In this document: piece after piece, positions 6,496 through 13,329 of the stretch
Layout: every line of letters starts with the position of its first letter
How positions within the stretch are numbered: position 1 is the first letter of the stretch
From: Gemmatimonadota bacterium
GTDB taxonomy: Bacteria > Gemmatimonadota > Gemmatimonadetes > Gemmatimonadales > GWC2-71-9
Reading direction: 5' to 3'
Length of the DNA: 13,329 nt
Assembly: GCA_003220855.1 (NCBI GenBank)
Contig: QHTP01000016.1
Span: 1-13,329, forward strand
Program-made: the position numbers and the translations under genes
The notes under the pieces: generated by a model
Seen by the model: the letters and a program-made list of their open reading frames with translations, nothing else
Databases searched by the model: none
Told to the model about the DNA's origin: nothing

Positions 6496-7146
6496 ATGCA
6501 CGACCGCTACGTGGGCAAGTGGTACGGGACCCTGACCTTCGTGCAGCACAACACGGCCACGCGGCCCGACGACAGCACCGAGCACTCGACCTGGCGCGAG
6601 TACGCCGCGCTGCCGGGGCGGCTGCGCATCGAGTTCGAGCCGCTCGATTCTGCCGCAGGGGTGCTGTTCGTGCGCGACTCGCAGTTCGTGTTCCGCGGCG
6701 GGCGATTGACCACGGCGACGGCGTTCGTACACCCGCTCATGGTGCTGGGGTTCGACGTCTATTTCGATCCCGCGGAGCGGACCGCTCACAAGCTCGAGCA
6801 GCTGGGGTTCGACCTCGCGACCGTGCACGAGGAGACGTGGGACGGTCGGCCCGCCTACGTCGTCGGTGCACGGGCCGGGGACGTGCGCACCCGCCAGTTC
6901 TGGGTGGACAAGGAGCGACTGCTGTTCGTGCGACTGCTCGAGCCCGGGCAGCGCGACACGACGCGCACGAGCGACACCCGCTTCAACGAGTACCGGCCCG
7001 TGGGCGCGGCCTGGGTCTCGGCCGAGGTGGCATTCCTCGTGGACGGCCGGCAGCGGTGGCTCGAGCAGTATGCGGAGATCCGGACCGGGACGCCGCTGCC
7101 CGAGGTACTGTTCGACCCCACGCGCTGGGCCCAGACGAAGCACTGA
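6496..7146 (+). CDS. Uncharacterised probably secreted beta-rich protein; signal peptide apparently out of frame
   Basis: From ATG 6496 the product is 216 residues. The sequence alternates short beta-like strands (GRLRIEFEPLD, VLFVRDSQFVFRGGRL, RPAYVVGARAGD, RQFWVDKERLLFVRLLE), a pattern reminiscent of LolA-like or outer-membrane lipoprotein-sorting folds; this is inference and I do not recognise a named family. The in-frame codons just upstream (6418-6465) read LSNALAFWPLWALLG, a good hydrophobic signal core, but there is no ATG, GTG or TTG between the end of the regulator gene and 6496. A GTG at 6401, 3 nt after the regulator stop, lies one frame away, and one missing base in the C-rich run 6407-6421 would join it to the signal core. 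Either the assembly has a one-base error, the gene is frameshifted, or an unusual start is used. The aguB gene begins 41 nt downstream. Confidence 0.65.
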   Translation: MHDRYVGKWYGTLTFVQHNTATRPDDSTEHSTWREYAALPGRLRIEFEPLDSAAGVLFVRDSQFVFRGGRLTTATAFVHPLMVLGFDVYFDPAERTAHKLEQLGFDLATVHEETWDGRPAYVVGARAGDVRTRQFWVDKERLLFVRLLEPGQRDTTRTSDTRFNEYRPVGAAWVSAEVAFLVDGRQRWLEQYAEIRTGTPLPEVLFDPTRWAQTKH

Positions 7147-7187
7147 TCCCTGTCGCCGTGGGGTCGGCGCTGGTACTGTTCTCCCCG

Positions 7188-8099
7188 ATGACCGACAGAT
7201 CGCCGCCGAAGAAATACACCATCGGACTCGTGCAGATGGCGATGTCCGGCGATCCCGCCGTGAACCTCGAGAAGGCGATCGTGAAGGTGGCGGAGGCCGC
7301 GGCGGCCGGGGCCGCCCTGGTGTGCCTGCCGGAGCTGTTCCGCTCGCAGTACTTCGCACAACGGGAGGACGCGGCCCTGTTCGATCTTGCCGAGCCGGTT
7401 CCGGGGCCCAGCACCGAGGCGCTGGGGCGGGCGGCGCAGCGGGCGGGCGCCGTGGTGATCGCACCCCTGTTCGAGCGCCGCGCCCCCGGGTTGTACCACA
7501 ACAGCGCCGCGGTGATCGACGCGGACGGCCGCCTGATTGGGGTCTACCGCAAGATGCACATCCCGGACGACCCCGCGTACTACGAGAAGTTCTATTTCAC
7601 GCCGGGAGATCTGGGATTCCGCGCGTTCGACACCCGGGTCGGGCGCATCGGCACGCTGGTGTGCTGGGATCAGTGGTATCCTGAAGGCGCGCGCCTCACC
7701 GCCCTGCAGGGCGCCAACGTCCTGTTCTATCCCACGGCCATCGGCTGGCATCCGGCCGAGAAGGACAGCCATGGCAAGGAACAGCTCGACGCGTGGCGCA
7801 CCATTCAGCGCAGCCACGCGATCGCGAACGGCTGCTACGTGGCGGCGGTGAACCGGGTCGGCCGCGAGCGGCCTCAAGGCGCAGCGACCGACGGACTCGA
7901 GTTCTGGGGTTCGTCGTTTATCGCCGACCCGTTCGGCAGCGTCGTGGCGGAGGCGCCGACCGACCGGGAGACCATCGTCTTCGGAGAGGTGGATCTGGCA
8001 CGGATCGAGGAGGTGCGTCGCGGCTGGCCGTTCCTGCGAGACCGCCGCATCGACGCGTACGGCGGGATCGTCAGTCGCTATCTCGGCGACGCGTCGTAA
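7188..8099 (+). CDS. aguB: N-carbamoylputrescine amidase
   Basis: This 303-residue nitrilase-superfamily enzyme hydrolyses N-carbamoylputrescine to putrescine, CO2 and ammonia, the last step of the agmatine deiminase route. The catalytic triad is visible: E49 in CLPELFRSQYF, K122 in YRKMHIPDDP and C159 in LVCWDQWYPEGAR. IPDDPAYYEKFYFTPGD (125-141) and YPTAIGWHPAEKDSHG (181-196) are typical of the plant and bacterial AguB group rather than of general amidases. Length (about 290-305) fits. ATG 7188 is chosen because the conserved strand KYTIGLVQM follows soon after; an in-frame GTG at 7158 is a weaker alternative. No Shine-Dalgarno is clear. It lies 6 nt before aguA, which makes its substrate, so the two form a metabolic unit. 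Confidence 0.95.
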   Translation: MTDRSPPKKYTIGLVQMAMSGDPAVNLEKAIVKVAEAAAAGAALVCLPELFRSQYFAQREDAALFDLAEPVPGPSTEALGRAAQRAGAVVIAPLFERRAPGLYHNSAAVIDADGRLIGVYRKMHIPDDPAYYEKFYFTPGDLGFRAFDTRVGRIGTLVCWDQWYPEGARLTALQGANVLFYPTAIGWHPAEKDSHGKEQLDAWRTIQRSHAIANGCYVAAVNRVGRERPQGAATDGLEFWGSSFIADPFGSVVAEAPTDRETIVFGEVDLARIEEVRRGWPFLRDRRIDAYGGIVSRYLGDAS

Positions 8100-8105
8100 G
8101 CACGG

Positions 8106-9200
8106 GTGAAGACTCCCGCCTCTCTCGGGCTTCGCATGCCCGCCGAGTGGGAACGGCACCACGCGACCTGGATCGGCTGGCCCCACAACGCGAGCGACTG
8201 GCCCGGGCGGCTGGGGCCGATCCCCTGGGTCTACGCCGAGATCGTCCGCAAGCTGGCGCCCGGAGAGATCGTGCGGATTCTCGTGAACTCGGGCCCCCAC
8301 CAGCGCAAGGCGCGCAGCGTCCTCGAGCGGGCCGGCGTAGACCTCGGCCGGGTCGAGTTCTTCCGGTTTCCGACCAATCGCGGCTGGACGCGCGACTTCG
8401 GACCCCTGTTCGTGCGCCGGCCGAGCCCGAGGGCCGACGTGGCGATCGCGCGGTTCCGCTTCAACGCGTGGGCCAAGTATCCCGACTGGAAAAAGGACGA
8501 CCGCATCCCGGAACGCGTGGCTGCGCGGCTCAAGCTGCCGCTGGTGCCCGCACGCGTGGTGCTCGAGGGCGGGAGCATCGACGTCAACGGCCGCGGCTCG
8601 CTCCTCACGACGGAGCAGTGTCTGCTCGATCCCGCGGTTCAGGTCCGGAACCCGGGCCTGTCGCGGTCCGAGCTCGAGGGGGTACTGCGAGACTACCTCG
8701 GTGCCACCAACGTGCTATGGCTCGGCGAGGGGATCGCGGGCGACGACACGCATGGGCATGTGGACGACGTGTGCCGCTTCGTCAACACGGGTACCGTCGT
8801 GCTGTGCCGGGAGTCCGACCCGCGGGACGTGAACTACCGGCCCCTCGCGGAGAACCGCGAGCGGCTCGAGGACATGCGCCTCGAGGACGGCTCCAAGATC
8901 GCGGTCGTCGATCTCCCGATGCCCGCGCCGCTCTATTTCGCCGGCCAGCGCCTGCCGGCGAGCTACGCCAACTTCTACATCGCGAACGCCGCGGTCCTGG
9001 TCCCGACATTCAACGATCCCCAGGACAGGGTGGCGTTGGGGATTCTCGGAGAGCTGTTCCGGGATCGGCCCGTCGTCGGAATCCACGCCGTGGACCTGGT
9101 CTGGGGATTGGGGACGATTCATTGTCTGACGCAGCAGGAGCCGGTCGCCGGCGGCGGATCGGGCGAGCGGCGCTCCGCACTCTCAAGGAGGCACGCATGA
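8106..9200 (+). CDS. aguA: Agmatine deiminase (agmatine iminohydrolase)
   Basis: This 364-residue enzyme converts agmatine to N-carbamoylputrescine plus ammonia in the cytoplasm. It has the penta-repeat guanidino-enzyme signature of the family: MPAEWERHHATWIGWPHN near the N-terminus, NRGWTRDFGPLFV (91-103) with D97, LEGGSIDVNG (153-162) with E154, GDDTHGHVDD (212-221) with H217, and the nucleophile C340 in GTIHCLTQQEP. Length matches the family (about 340-370). GTG 8106, 6 nt after the aguB stop, is chosen; ATG codons further in would delete conserved sequence. About 18 residues after the conserved TQQEP form a disordered tail that runs through the ribosome site of the next gene and ends in an ATGA overlap with it. 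Together with aguB it makes putrescine from agmatine; the arginine decarboxylase is not in the window. Confidence 0.96.
   Translation: MKTPASLGLRMPAEWERHHATWIGWPHNASDWPGRLGPIPWVYAEIVRKLAPGEIVRILVNSGPHQRKARSVLERAGVDLGRVEFFRFPTNRGWTRDFGPLFVRRPSPRADVAIARFRFNAWAKYPDWKKDDRIPERVAARLKLPLVPARVVLEGGSIDVNGRGSLLTTEQCLLDPAVQVRNPGLSRSELEGVLRDYLGATNVLWLGEGIAGDDTHGHVDDVCRFVNTGTVVLCRESDPRDVNYRPLAENRERLEDMRLEDGSKIAVVDLPMPAPLYFAGQRLPASYANFYIANAAVLVPTFNDPQDRVALGILGELFRDRPVVGIHAVDLVWGLGTIHCLTQQEPVAGGGSGERRSALSRRHA
9185..9191 (+). promoter_or_regulatory. Strong Shine-Dalgarno for the VOC gene
   Basis: AAGGAGG lies 5 nt before ATG 9197, inside the last codons of aguA. It is the best ribosome site in the window and fixes the start of the VOC protein, suggesting high or independent translation compared with the other genes. 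Confidence 0.8.
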
Positions 9201-9586
9201 CCGCGGCGACGCCGTTCGGTCTCTCCCAAATCGGCCAGATCTTCGTGCGAGCGCGCGATCTCGACCGCGCCGTCCGCTGCTACCGCGACACGCTCGGCAT
9301 GCCGTTCCTCTTTCAGGTGCCGAGAATGGCGTTTTTCCAGTGCGGCGCGACGACGGTCATGCTGGGCATTCCCGAAACGGGCGAGCTCGACCACGCGGCG
9401 TCGCTCATCTACTACCTGGTCCCCGACATCGCCCTCGCCCATACGACGCTGCGCGGGCGGGGCGTGGAGTTCATCACCGAGCCCCATCTGGTGCACCGCG
9501 CGCCGGACTACGAGCTCTGGCTCGCCGACTTCCGCGACACGGAAGGCAACGTGCTCGCCCTGATGGACCGGAAACCGCGCTCCTAG
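9197..9586 (+). CDS. VOC-superfamily (glyoxalase/dioxygenase-fold) protein
   Basis: A single-domain protein of 129 residues starting at an ATG that overlaps the aguA stop (ATGA). It shows the beta-alpha-beta-beta-beta half-repeats of the vicinal oxygen chelate fold: IGQIFVRARDLDRAVRCYRDTLGMP (12-36), FFQCGATTVMLG (46-57), then IYYLVPDIALAHTTLRGRGVEF and LWLADFRDTEGNVLALM (108-123). E116 in EGNVLALM is the usual metal-ligand position, while the first ligand position, near Q14, has Gln where many members have His. It would act as a dimer with a bound metal, if any. Substrate is unknown: family members include glyoxalase I, antibiotic-binding proteins and extradiol dioxygenases. Its tight linkage to aguA and aguB suggests a link with polyamine metabolism, but this is inference. 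Confidence 0.85.
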   Translation: MTAATPFGLSQIGQIFVRARDLDRAVRCYRDTLGMPFLFQVPRMAFFQCGATTVMLGIPETGELDHAASLIYYLVPDIALAHTTLRGRGVEFITEPHLVHRAPDYELWLADFRDTEGNVLALMDRKPRS

Positions 9587-9595
9587 CCGCGCGCT

Positions 9596-9649
9596 GGCTC
9601 TGGCTTCCGGGCCTGGGTATCGTTCGGAACGATCCCCGGAACCAGAGCC
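9596..9649 (+). other. Long imperfect hairpin immediately before the solute-binding protein gene
   Basis: The outer arms are GGCTCTGG-C-TTCCGGG (9596-9611) and CCCGGAACCAGAGCC (9635-9649), pairing over 15 bp with one bulged C at 9604. Inside is a second palindrome, ATCGTTC-G-GAACGAT (9619-9633). There is no T-run on either strand, so it is not a typical intrinsic terminator. It starts 9 nt after the VOC stop and ends 5 nt before ATG 9655, so the folded RNA would cover the ribosome-binding region. It may be a translational switch, an attenuator, an operator, or a barrier between two operons. Confidence 0.7.
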
Positions 9650-9654
9650 CGCCG

Positions 9655-10965
9655 ATGATTTCTGCCCGCCGCCCGCTCCTGCTCGCAGTGCTGCTCACGG
9701 TCGCCTGCCGCGCGGGCCCGCCCGGCCTGCCGGCGCCGGCTGCACCTGAGCTTCCCACGCCTGGTGCCGCACCTTCGGACACCGCGTGCCGCATCGCGCC
9801 CGGCCCCGCGTCGAAGCGCGACACGGTCGCAGTCGCGCTCGCCGAGCCCATCGATCCCACGCACGCTCCCTCGCCGCGCAACGATGCGGAGCGATTCGTT
9901 TTCGCCGCGCTGTACGAGACGCTGATTCGCCTGGACTGCGCCGGCCGGGTGCTTCCCGGGCTCGCCCAGTCGTGGGAGGCAGGGGGCGACCGCTGGACCT
10001 TCACGTTGCGGGACGACGCCCGCTTCTGGGACGGGGCGCCGGTGACGGCGCGCGACGTGGTCGCCGCGTGGCGGGCACGCGACTCGGCGTTCGCGCAGTC
10101 CGCCACCGTGTTGAGCGATCGCATGATCGGCGTGCGACCGCCGGCGGCGCCGTTTCAGCCGCTGGCCGATCCGGCGCTCGCGGTGACGAAGCGCGCGCCG
10201 GGAGGCGATTGGCCGATCGGAACAGGCAGCCACTGGGTGAGCGAGACCGACGCCGCGGGCGTCCTGTCGGCGGTGCCGGTGCGGCGCGGCGCCCTGCCCG
10301 TCCTCCGGGTCGCCACCGTCCCCGCCGGTCGCACGCGCGACGCGGTCGACGAAGGCTCCGACCTCGTGATCACCGGCGACCCCGCGGTGCTCGAGTACGC
10401 GGCGACCCGACCCGGGTTCGTCGACGTTGCGCTCGACTGGAACCGTACGTACGTGCTGCTCGCGCCCGGACACCCCGATGGCCTCGCCGATATCCGGCGC
10501 GAAAGCCTGCGCGACGCGGTGCACCTCGACGCCCGTCCCGCGGAATGGAGCGGCGGCCGGTTCTGGCTCGCGGATCTGCAGGCGTGCGGGTTCCCGACGA
10601 CCCGCGACACGGCCGTGTCCGCCCCTCGGCGGCAGCGCGTCGTGTACGATCAATCCGATCGGAACGCCGCCGACCTGGCCGCCCGGCTCGTCGGTCTGGG
10701 AACGCTGGGAAATCGCTCCGCGGCAACGGGGCTCGCGCCGGCCGTATTCGCGGCGGCGCTGCGGGCGGGCGGCGACGCCGCGTACGTGCTGCCGCTCCGC
10801 CGCCGGGTGTTCGACGTTTGCCGGGCGGCGCTGGAGCTGCCGCCCTGGAGTTGGACCGGTACGGTCGAGCCATTGCTGGACGTCCGCCCCCACGCCCTCG
10901 TGCGCCGGGGCCTGCCTCCCCTGCAGGTCGATTGGGACGGCACGCCGCGCATCTCCCCTCGATGA
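9655..10965 (+). CDS. Family-5 (peptide/nickel-type) extracellular solute-binding protein, probable lipoprotein, shortened
   Basis: This is a 436-residue exported protein. The N-terminus MISARRPLLLAVLLTVAC ends in a lipobox-like C18, then a Pro/Ala-rich tether up to about residue 52. The family-5 signature follows: FVFAALYETLIRLDCAGRVLPGLAQSWE (81-108, viewed in parts) and WTFTLRDDARFWDGAPVTARDVVAAW (114-139). The remaining two-thirds is weakly conserved and the protein is about 80-120 residues shorter than usual (500-550), so the second lobe is reduced. Ordinary members deliver oligopeptides, nickel or similar solutes to ABC permeases, but no permease or ATPase gene is adjacent here. Instead the stop TGA overlaps the start of a histidine kinase gene (ATGA), so a sensory role is inferred. 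ATG 9655 is the natural start before the signal peptide; a hairpin sits 5 nt upstream and no free Shine-Dalgarno is visible. Confidence 0.85.
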   Translation: MISARRPLLLAVLLTVACRAGPPGLPAPAAPELPTPGAAPSDTACRIAPGPASKRDTVAVALAEPIDPTHAPSPRNDAERFVFAALYETLIRLDCAGRVLPGLAQSWEAGGDRWTFTLRDDARFWDGAPVTARDVVAAWRARDSAFAQSATVLSDRMIGVRPPAAPFQPLADPALAVTKRAPGGDWPIGTGSHWVSETDAAGVLSAVPVRRGALPVLRVATVPAGRTRDAVDEGSDLVITGDPAVLEYAATRPGFVDVALDWNRTYVLLAPGHPDGLADIRRESLRDAVHLDARPAEWSGGRFWLADLQACGFPTTRDTAVSAPRRQRVVYDQSDRNAADLAARLVGLGTLGNRSAATGLAPAVFAAALRAGGDAAYVLPLRRRVFDVCRAALELPPWSWTGTVEPLLDVRPHALVRRGLPPLQVDWDGTPRISPR

Positions 10966-12635
10966 CCTTCCGGACCCGCATCCTCGTCGGGTTCGGCGTG
11001 ATCGTGCTGGTACCGCTCGCGCTGTTCGGCGTGCGCGTGCGCACCGAGATGGCAAGCCGCCTCACCGCCGAGTACGAGGGCCGCGTCGCAGCGCTCGCGG
11101 CGGTGATCCGGGCCGACCTGACCCGGGACGGCGCCGCGATCGCGCGCCGGCTCAACGCCCTGACCGATGCCATCGCCGCGGACAACCGATTCCGAGCGGC
11201 GGTGCTGCAGGGGAGCGACCGCACCTACCTGCTCGACTACGCGGGCGGAGCGATGCACTTCGCCGGTCTGTCGATGCTCCAGATCCAGGACGATCAGGGC
11301 CGCATCGTGAGCTCGGGGCACTTCCGCAACGAATACGATCGGCTCGAGCCTGGACTGCCGCGCGCGCTCGCCGCCGCGCAGGGCGGTATCGCCCTCATCC
11401 AGACGCGCACGCCCGAGGGGCCGGTGCTCGCGATCGCCCGGCTCGACTCGCTGCGTCTGGCCGGCAGGCGGTTCACGCTGGTGGGCGGGATCGCGCTCGA
11501 CTCGACATACCTCGCGGAGCTGACGCCGGACTCCGAGCTCAGCGTGGTCGTCCGCCTGCCTACGGACAGCCTCCCCGCAGCCACGTCCGCGGGAGCAGTG
11601 CTCAGCGAGGTCTCGCTGCCCTTCGTATTGGAGAGCGACTCCGGGAGCGCGCTGCGGCCGGCACGCATCGTCGTCAGTCATTCGCTCGGCTCCCTCACCG
11701 CGCTGCGCCGGGGCGTCGATGTAGCGTTCCTCGCCGCGGTGCTACTGGCCGGCACGATCGCGCTGCTCCTGGGCGGCTGGCTGTCGCTGCGCATCAGCCG
11801 GCCGCTCACGGCGCTGGCCCGGAAGACCGCGCAGATCGACATGGACCGGCTGAATGTCAGCTTCGACAGCGAGCGCGCCGACGAGATCGGCGCGCTCACA
11901 CGGCTGCTCGGCTCGATGACCGAGCGGCTCCGCGCCGGAGCCGCGAAGCTGCGGGAGGCGGAGCGACGCATCGCCATGGGCGACCTCGCCCGCCAGGTGA
12001 ATCACGACATCAAGAACGGCCTCACGCCCATCCGCAACGTGTTCCGGCATTTCACGGAGACCGCGGCGACCGAGCCCGACCGACTCACCACCGTCTTTCG
12101 AGAGCGCCAGGGGACCGTCGAAGCCAGCATCTCGTATCTCGAAAACCTCGCCGGCAACTACGCCCGCCTCTATCCGGCGCCGGCGCGCGAGCCGTGCGAC
12201 GTGCGCCAGGTGATCCGGGAAACCCTCGGGCGCCTGGGCGCCACCGGGACGCCTGACCTGCGCGCGGACCTGGCCGAAGACCTCCCACTCGTGTGCACCG
12301 ACCAGCTCGTGTTGCGGCGCATCCTCGAGAATCTCATCGGCAACGCGGTGGACAGTCTCGAGGCCCGCCCCGGCACGGTGACGATCTCGGCCATGGCGGG
12401 GGCGCCGGCGAACGGCCGGCTCGGCGTCCGCATCATCGTCGCCGACACTGGCAAGGGGATGACGCGGACCGAGCTGGATCGGGCCTTCGACGACTTCTAC
12501 TCCACCAAGCCCGGCGGCACGGGGCTCGGCCTGTCGATCGTGCGCCGGCTCGTGCTCGACGCCAACGGCGTGCTGCGGGTGGAGACGCAGCCGGGCGCCG
12601 GAAGTCGTTTCATCGTGGACCTGCCAGGAGCCTGA
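10962..12635 (+). CDS. NtrB/NtrY-like membrane sensor histidine kinase
   Basis: The product is 557 residues from ATG 10962, overlapping the binding-protein stop. TM1 spans about 8-26, followed by an extracytoplasmic sensor region (about 31-250) that looks like a double-Cache or PAS-like fold (MLQIQDDQGRIVSSGHFRNE, 105-124); TM2 is about 252-273. A HAMP domain follows (SLRISRPLTALARKTAQID, ending near 328). The phospho-acceptor box is QVNHDIKNGLTPIRNVFRHF with H348; most NtrY/NtrB-like kinases have Pro where this has Gly352+1 (N-G-L). The ATPase part has the N box ILENLIGNAVDSLE (N457, N461), G1 ADTGKGM (494-500) and the F/G2 region FYSTKPGGTGLGLSIVRRL (512-530). It should phosphorylate the sigma-54 activator encoded 2 nt downstream. 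The sensed signal may be presented by the lipoprotein of the preceding gene. Confidence 0.93.
   Translation: MTFRTRILVGFGVIVLVPLALFGVRVRTEMASRLTAEYEGRVAALAAVIRADLTRDGAAIARRLNALTDAIAADNRFRAAVLQGSDRTYLLDYAGGAMHFAGLSMLQIQDDQGRIVSSGHFRNEYDRLEPGLPRALAAAQGGIALIQTRTPEGPVLAIARLDSLRLAGRRFTLVGGIALDSTYLAELTPDSELSVVVRLPTDSLPAATSAGAVLSEVSLPFVLESDSGSALRPARIVVSHSLGSLTALRRGVDVAFLAAVLLAGTIALLLGGWLSLRISRPLTALARKTAQIDMDRLNVSFDSERADEIGALTRLLGSMTERLRAGAAKLREAERRIAMGDLARQVNHDIKNGLTPIRNVFRHFTETAATEPDRLTTVFRERQGTVEASISYLENLAGNYARLYPAPAREPCDVRQVIRETLGRLGATGTPDLRADLAEDLPLVCTDQLVLRRILENLIGNAVDSLEARPGTVTISAMAGAPANGRLGVRIIVADTGKGMTRTELDRAFDDFYSTKPGGTGLGLSIVRRLVLDANGVLRVETQPGAGSRFIVDLPGA
12626..12630 (+). promoter_or_regulatory. 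Ribosome-binding site for the sigma-54 activator gene
   Basis: AGGAG lies 7 nt before ATG 12638, inside the last codons of the kinase gene. It fixes the start of the activator, whose conserved first strand VVLVVDD begins right after it. Confidence 0.7.
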
Positions 12636-12637
12636 GC

Positions 12638-13329
12638 ATGACCGTGGTGCTCGTCGTCGACGACGTGTCCGCCATGGCCGACCAGTACGCCTACGATCTG
12701 AAGCGCGTGGGCGGCTACGAGACCCTCATCGCCGGGAGCGGCCGCGAGGCGCTCGACCTGCTCGAGCGTGAGGCCGTCGACTGCGTGCTGCTCGACCTCG
12801 AGATGCCGGGCATGGACGGCTTCGAGGTGCTGCGCGGCATGGCGCGCCGCGAGGCCCGCCCGCCGGTGATCGTCTACACGGGCACGGGGAACTACGACCG
12901 CTGCGTCCAGGCGATCCATCTCGGCGCGCAGGGCTTCATCGACAAGGCCGAGCCGATGGAGCGCGTCGTGCGCGAGATCGAGAACGCCCGGGAGCGGGCG
13001 CGGCTTACCGGGCAGCTCACGGCGCTGCGCGAGCGGCTCGGCACCGAGGCGGCGTTCGTGGGTGCGAGCGCCACCATGCGCCGGCTCGCGGACGCCATCG
13101 CCCGCGTGGCCAAGATCCCGAGCCCCGTGCTGATCACGGGCGAGAGCGGCTCCGGCAAGGAGCTCGTCGCCCGCGAGCTGCATCGGCTCGGGGCCAATCC
13201 CGGCGGGCCGTTCGTGGCGCTCAACGCCGCCGCTCTGCCCGAAAACCTGGTCGAGGACGAGCTGTTCGGACACGAGCGCGGCGCGTTCACGGGGGCCAAC
13301 GCGCTGCGCAAGGGAGCGTTCGAGGCCGC
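12638..13329 (+). CDS. NtrC-family sigma-54-dependent response regulator, N-terminal part (cut by window end)
   Basis: The first 230 residues are visible; the frame is open at the window edge. The receiver domain (1-120) has D8/D9, phospho-acceptor D53 in LLDLEMPGMDGF, T81 in IVYTGTG and K103 in FIDKAEP (the usual K-P is K-A-E-P here). A linker leads to the AAA+ domain with the start block FVGASATMRRL (140-150), Walker A GESGSGKE (168-175) and the sigma-54 contact loop GAFTGA (215-220) in ELFGHERGAFTGA. GAFTGA is diagnostic of activators that remodel RNA polymerase holding sigma-54. Walker B, sensor II and the C-terminal DNA-binding helix-turn-helix lie beyond the window. It starts 2 nt after the kinase stop, so it is the cognate partner. 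Targets should carry -24/-12 promoters; I found none in the window that I trust. Confidence 0.96.
   Translation, partial: MTVVLVVDDVSAMADQYAYDLKRVGGYETLIAGSGREALDLLEREAVDCVLLDLEMPGMDGFEVLRGMARREARPPVIVYTGTGNYDRCVQAIHLGAQGFIDKAEPMERVVREIENARERARLTGQLTALRERLGTEAAFVGASATMRRLADAIARVAKIPSPVLITGESGSGKELVARELHRLGANPGGPFVALNAAALPENLVEDELFGHERGAFTGANALRKGAFEA

Noticed and set aside
6855..8300. Minus-strand open frame of about 480 codons opposite aguB
   Set aside because: It runs opposite clear aguB and aguA coding sequence and shows no motif.
9596..9649. Intrinsic terminator for the agu operon
   Set aside because: The stem is strong but no T-run follows it on the plus strand; it is listed as a regulatory hairpin of unknown role.
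9786..10961. Upstream extension of the second kinase frame across the binding-protein gene
   Set aside because: The extension is Arg/Pro-rich and overlaps a recognisable solute-binding protein; the kinase begins at ATG 10962 before its TM1.

Overview
The window is a very GC-rich, gene-dense bacterial stretch, with almost no intergenic DNA and many stop/start overlaps of the ATGA type. Protein style (export signals, a lipoprotein, NtrC-like and OmpR-like two-component systems, short uncharacterised exported proteins) and the codon bias suggest an environmental Gram-negative lineage such as Gemmatimonadota. That placement is a guess from overall resemblance; there is no rRNA or marker gene to test it. 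I see no tRNA, rRNA, CRISPR array, insertion sequence or integrase.

Left part (1-4034). The window opens in the last codons of a sugar-type ABC solute-binding protein, followed 4 nt later by a large polytopic membrane protein with periplasmic beta-rich, His/Met-rich modules (187-2778). It converges on a minus-strand pair: a PEBP/YbhB-like protein (3775-3296) and a probably exported JAMM-like metalloprotein (3299-2775). The two convergent stop codons share one CTAG. A 259-bp divergent spacer with a perfect 9-bp hairpin separates this pair from the next block.

Middle part (4035-9586), all on the plus strand. A membrane histidine kinase and an OmpR-family response regulator overlap by 4 nt. Next comes an uncharacterised secreted-type protein whose signal peptide appears to be out of frame with its only good start. 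After it lies a polyamine module: aguB (N-carbamoylputrescine amidase), aguA (agmatine deiminase) and a small VOC/glyoxalase-fold protein. AguA converts agmatine to N-carbamoylputrescine and AguB converts that to putrescine, so the alternative route from arginine-derived agmatine to putrescine is complete here except for arginine decarboxylase.

Right part (9587-13329). A long imperfect hairpin lies directly before a lipoprotein-like family-5 solute-binding protein. That gene overlaps an NtrB/NtrY-like membrane histidine kinase, which is followed by an NtrC-type sigma-54 activator (cut by the window end). No permease or ATPase gene is present beside this binding protein within the window. The layout therefore suggests a ligand-binding protein reporting to a kinase and a sigma-54-dependent response, rather than an ordinary transporter.

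Most noteworthy: the binding protein-kinase-sigma-54 activator cassette with its leader hairpin; a four-copy 7-bp tandem repeat (also a G-quadruplex motif) inside the large membrane-protein gene that could switch its reading frame; the exported JAMM-like protein; and the apparent signal-peptide frameshift near 6401-6425.
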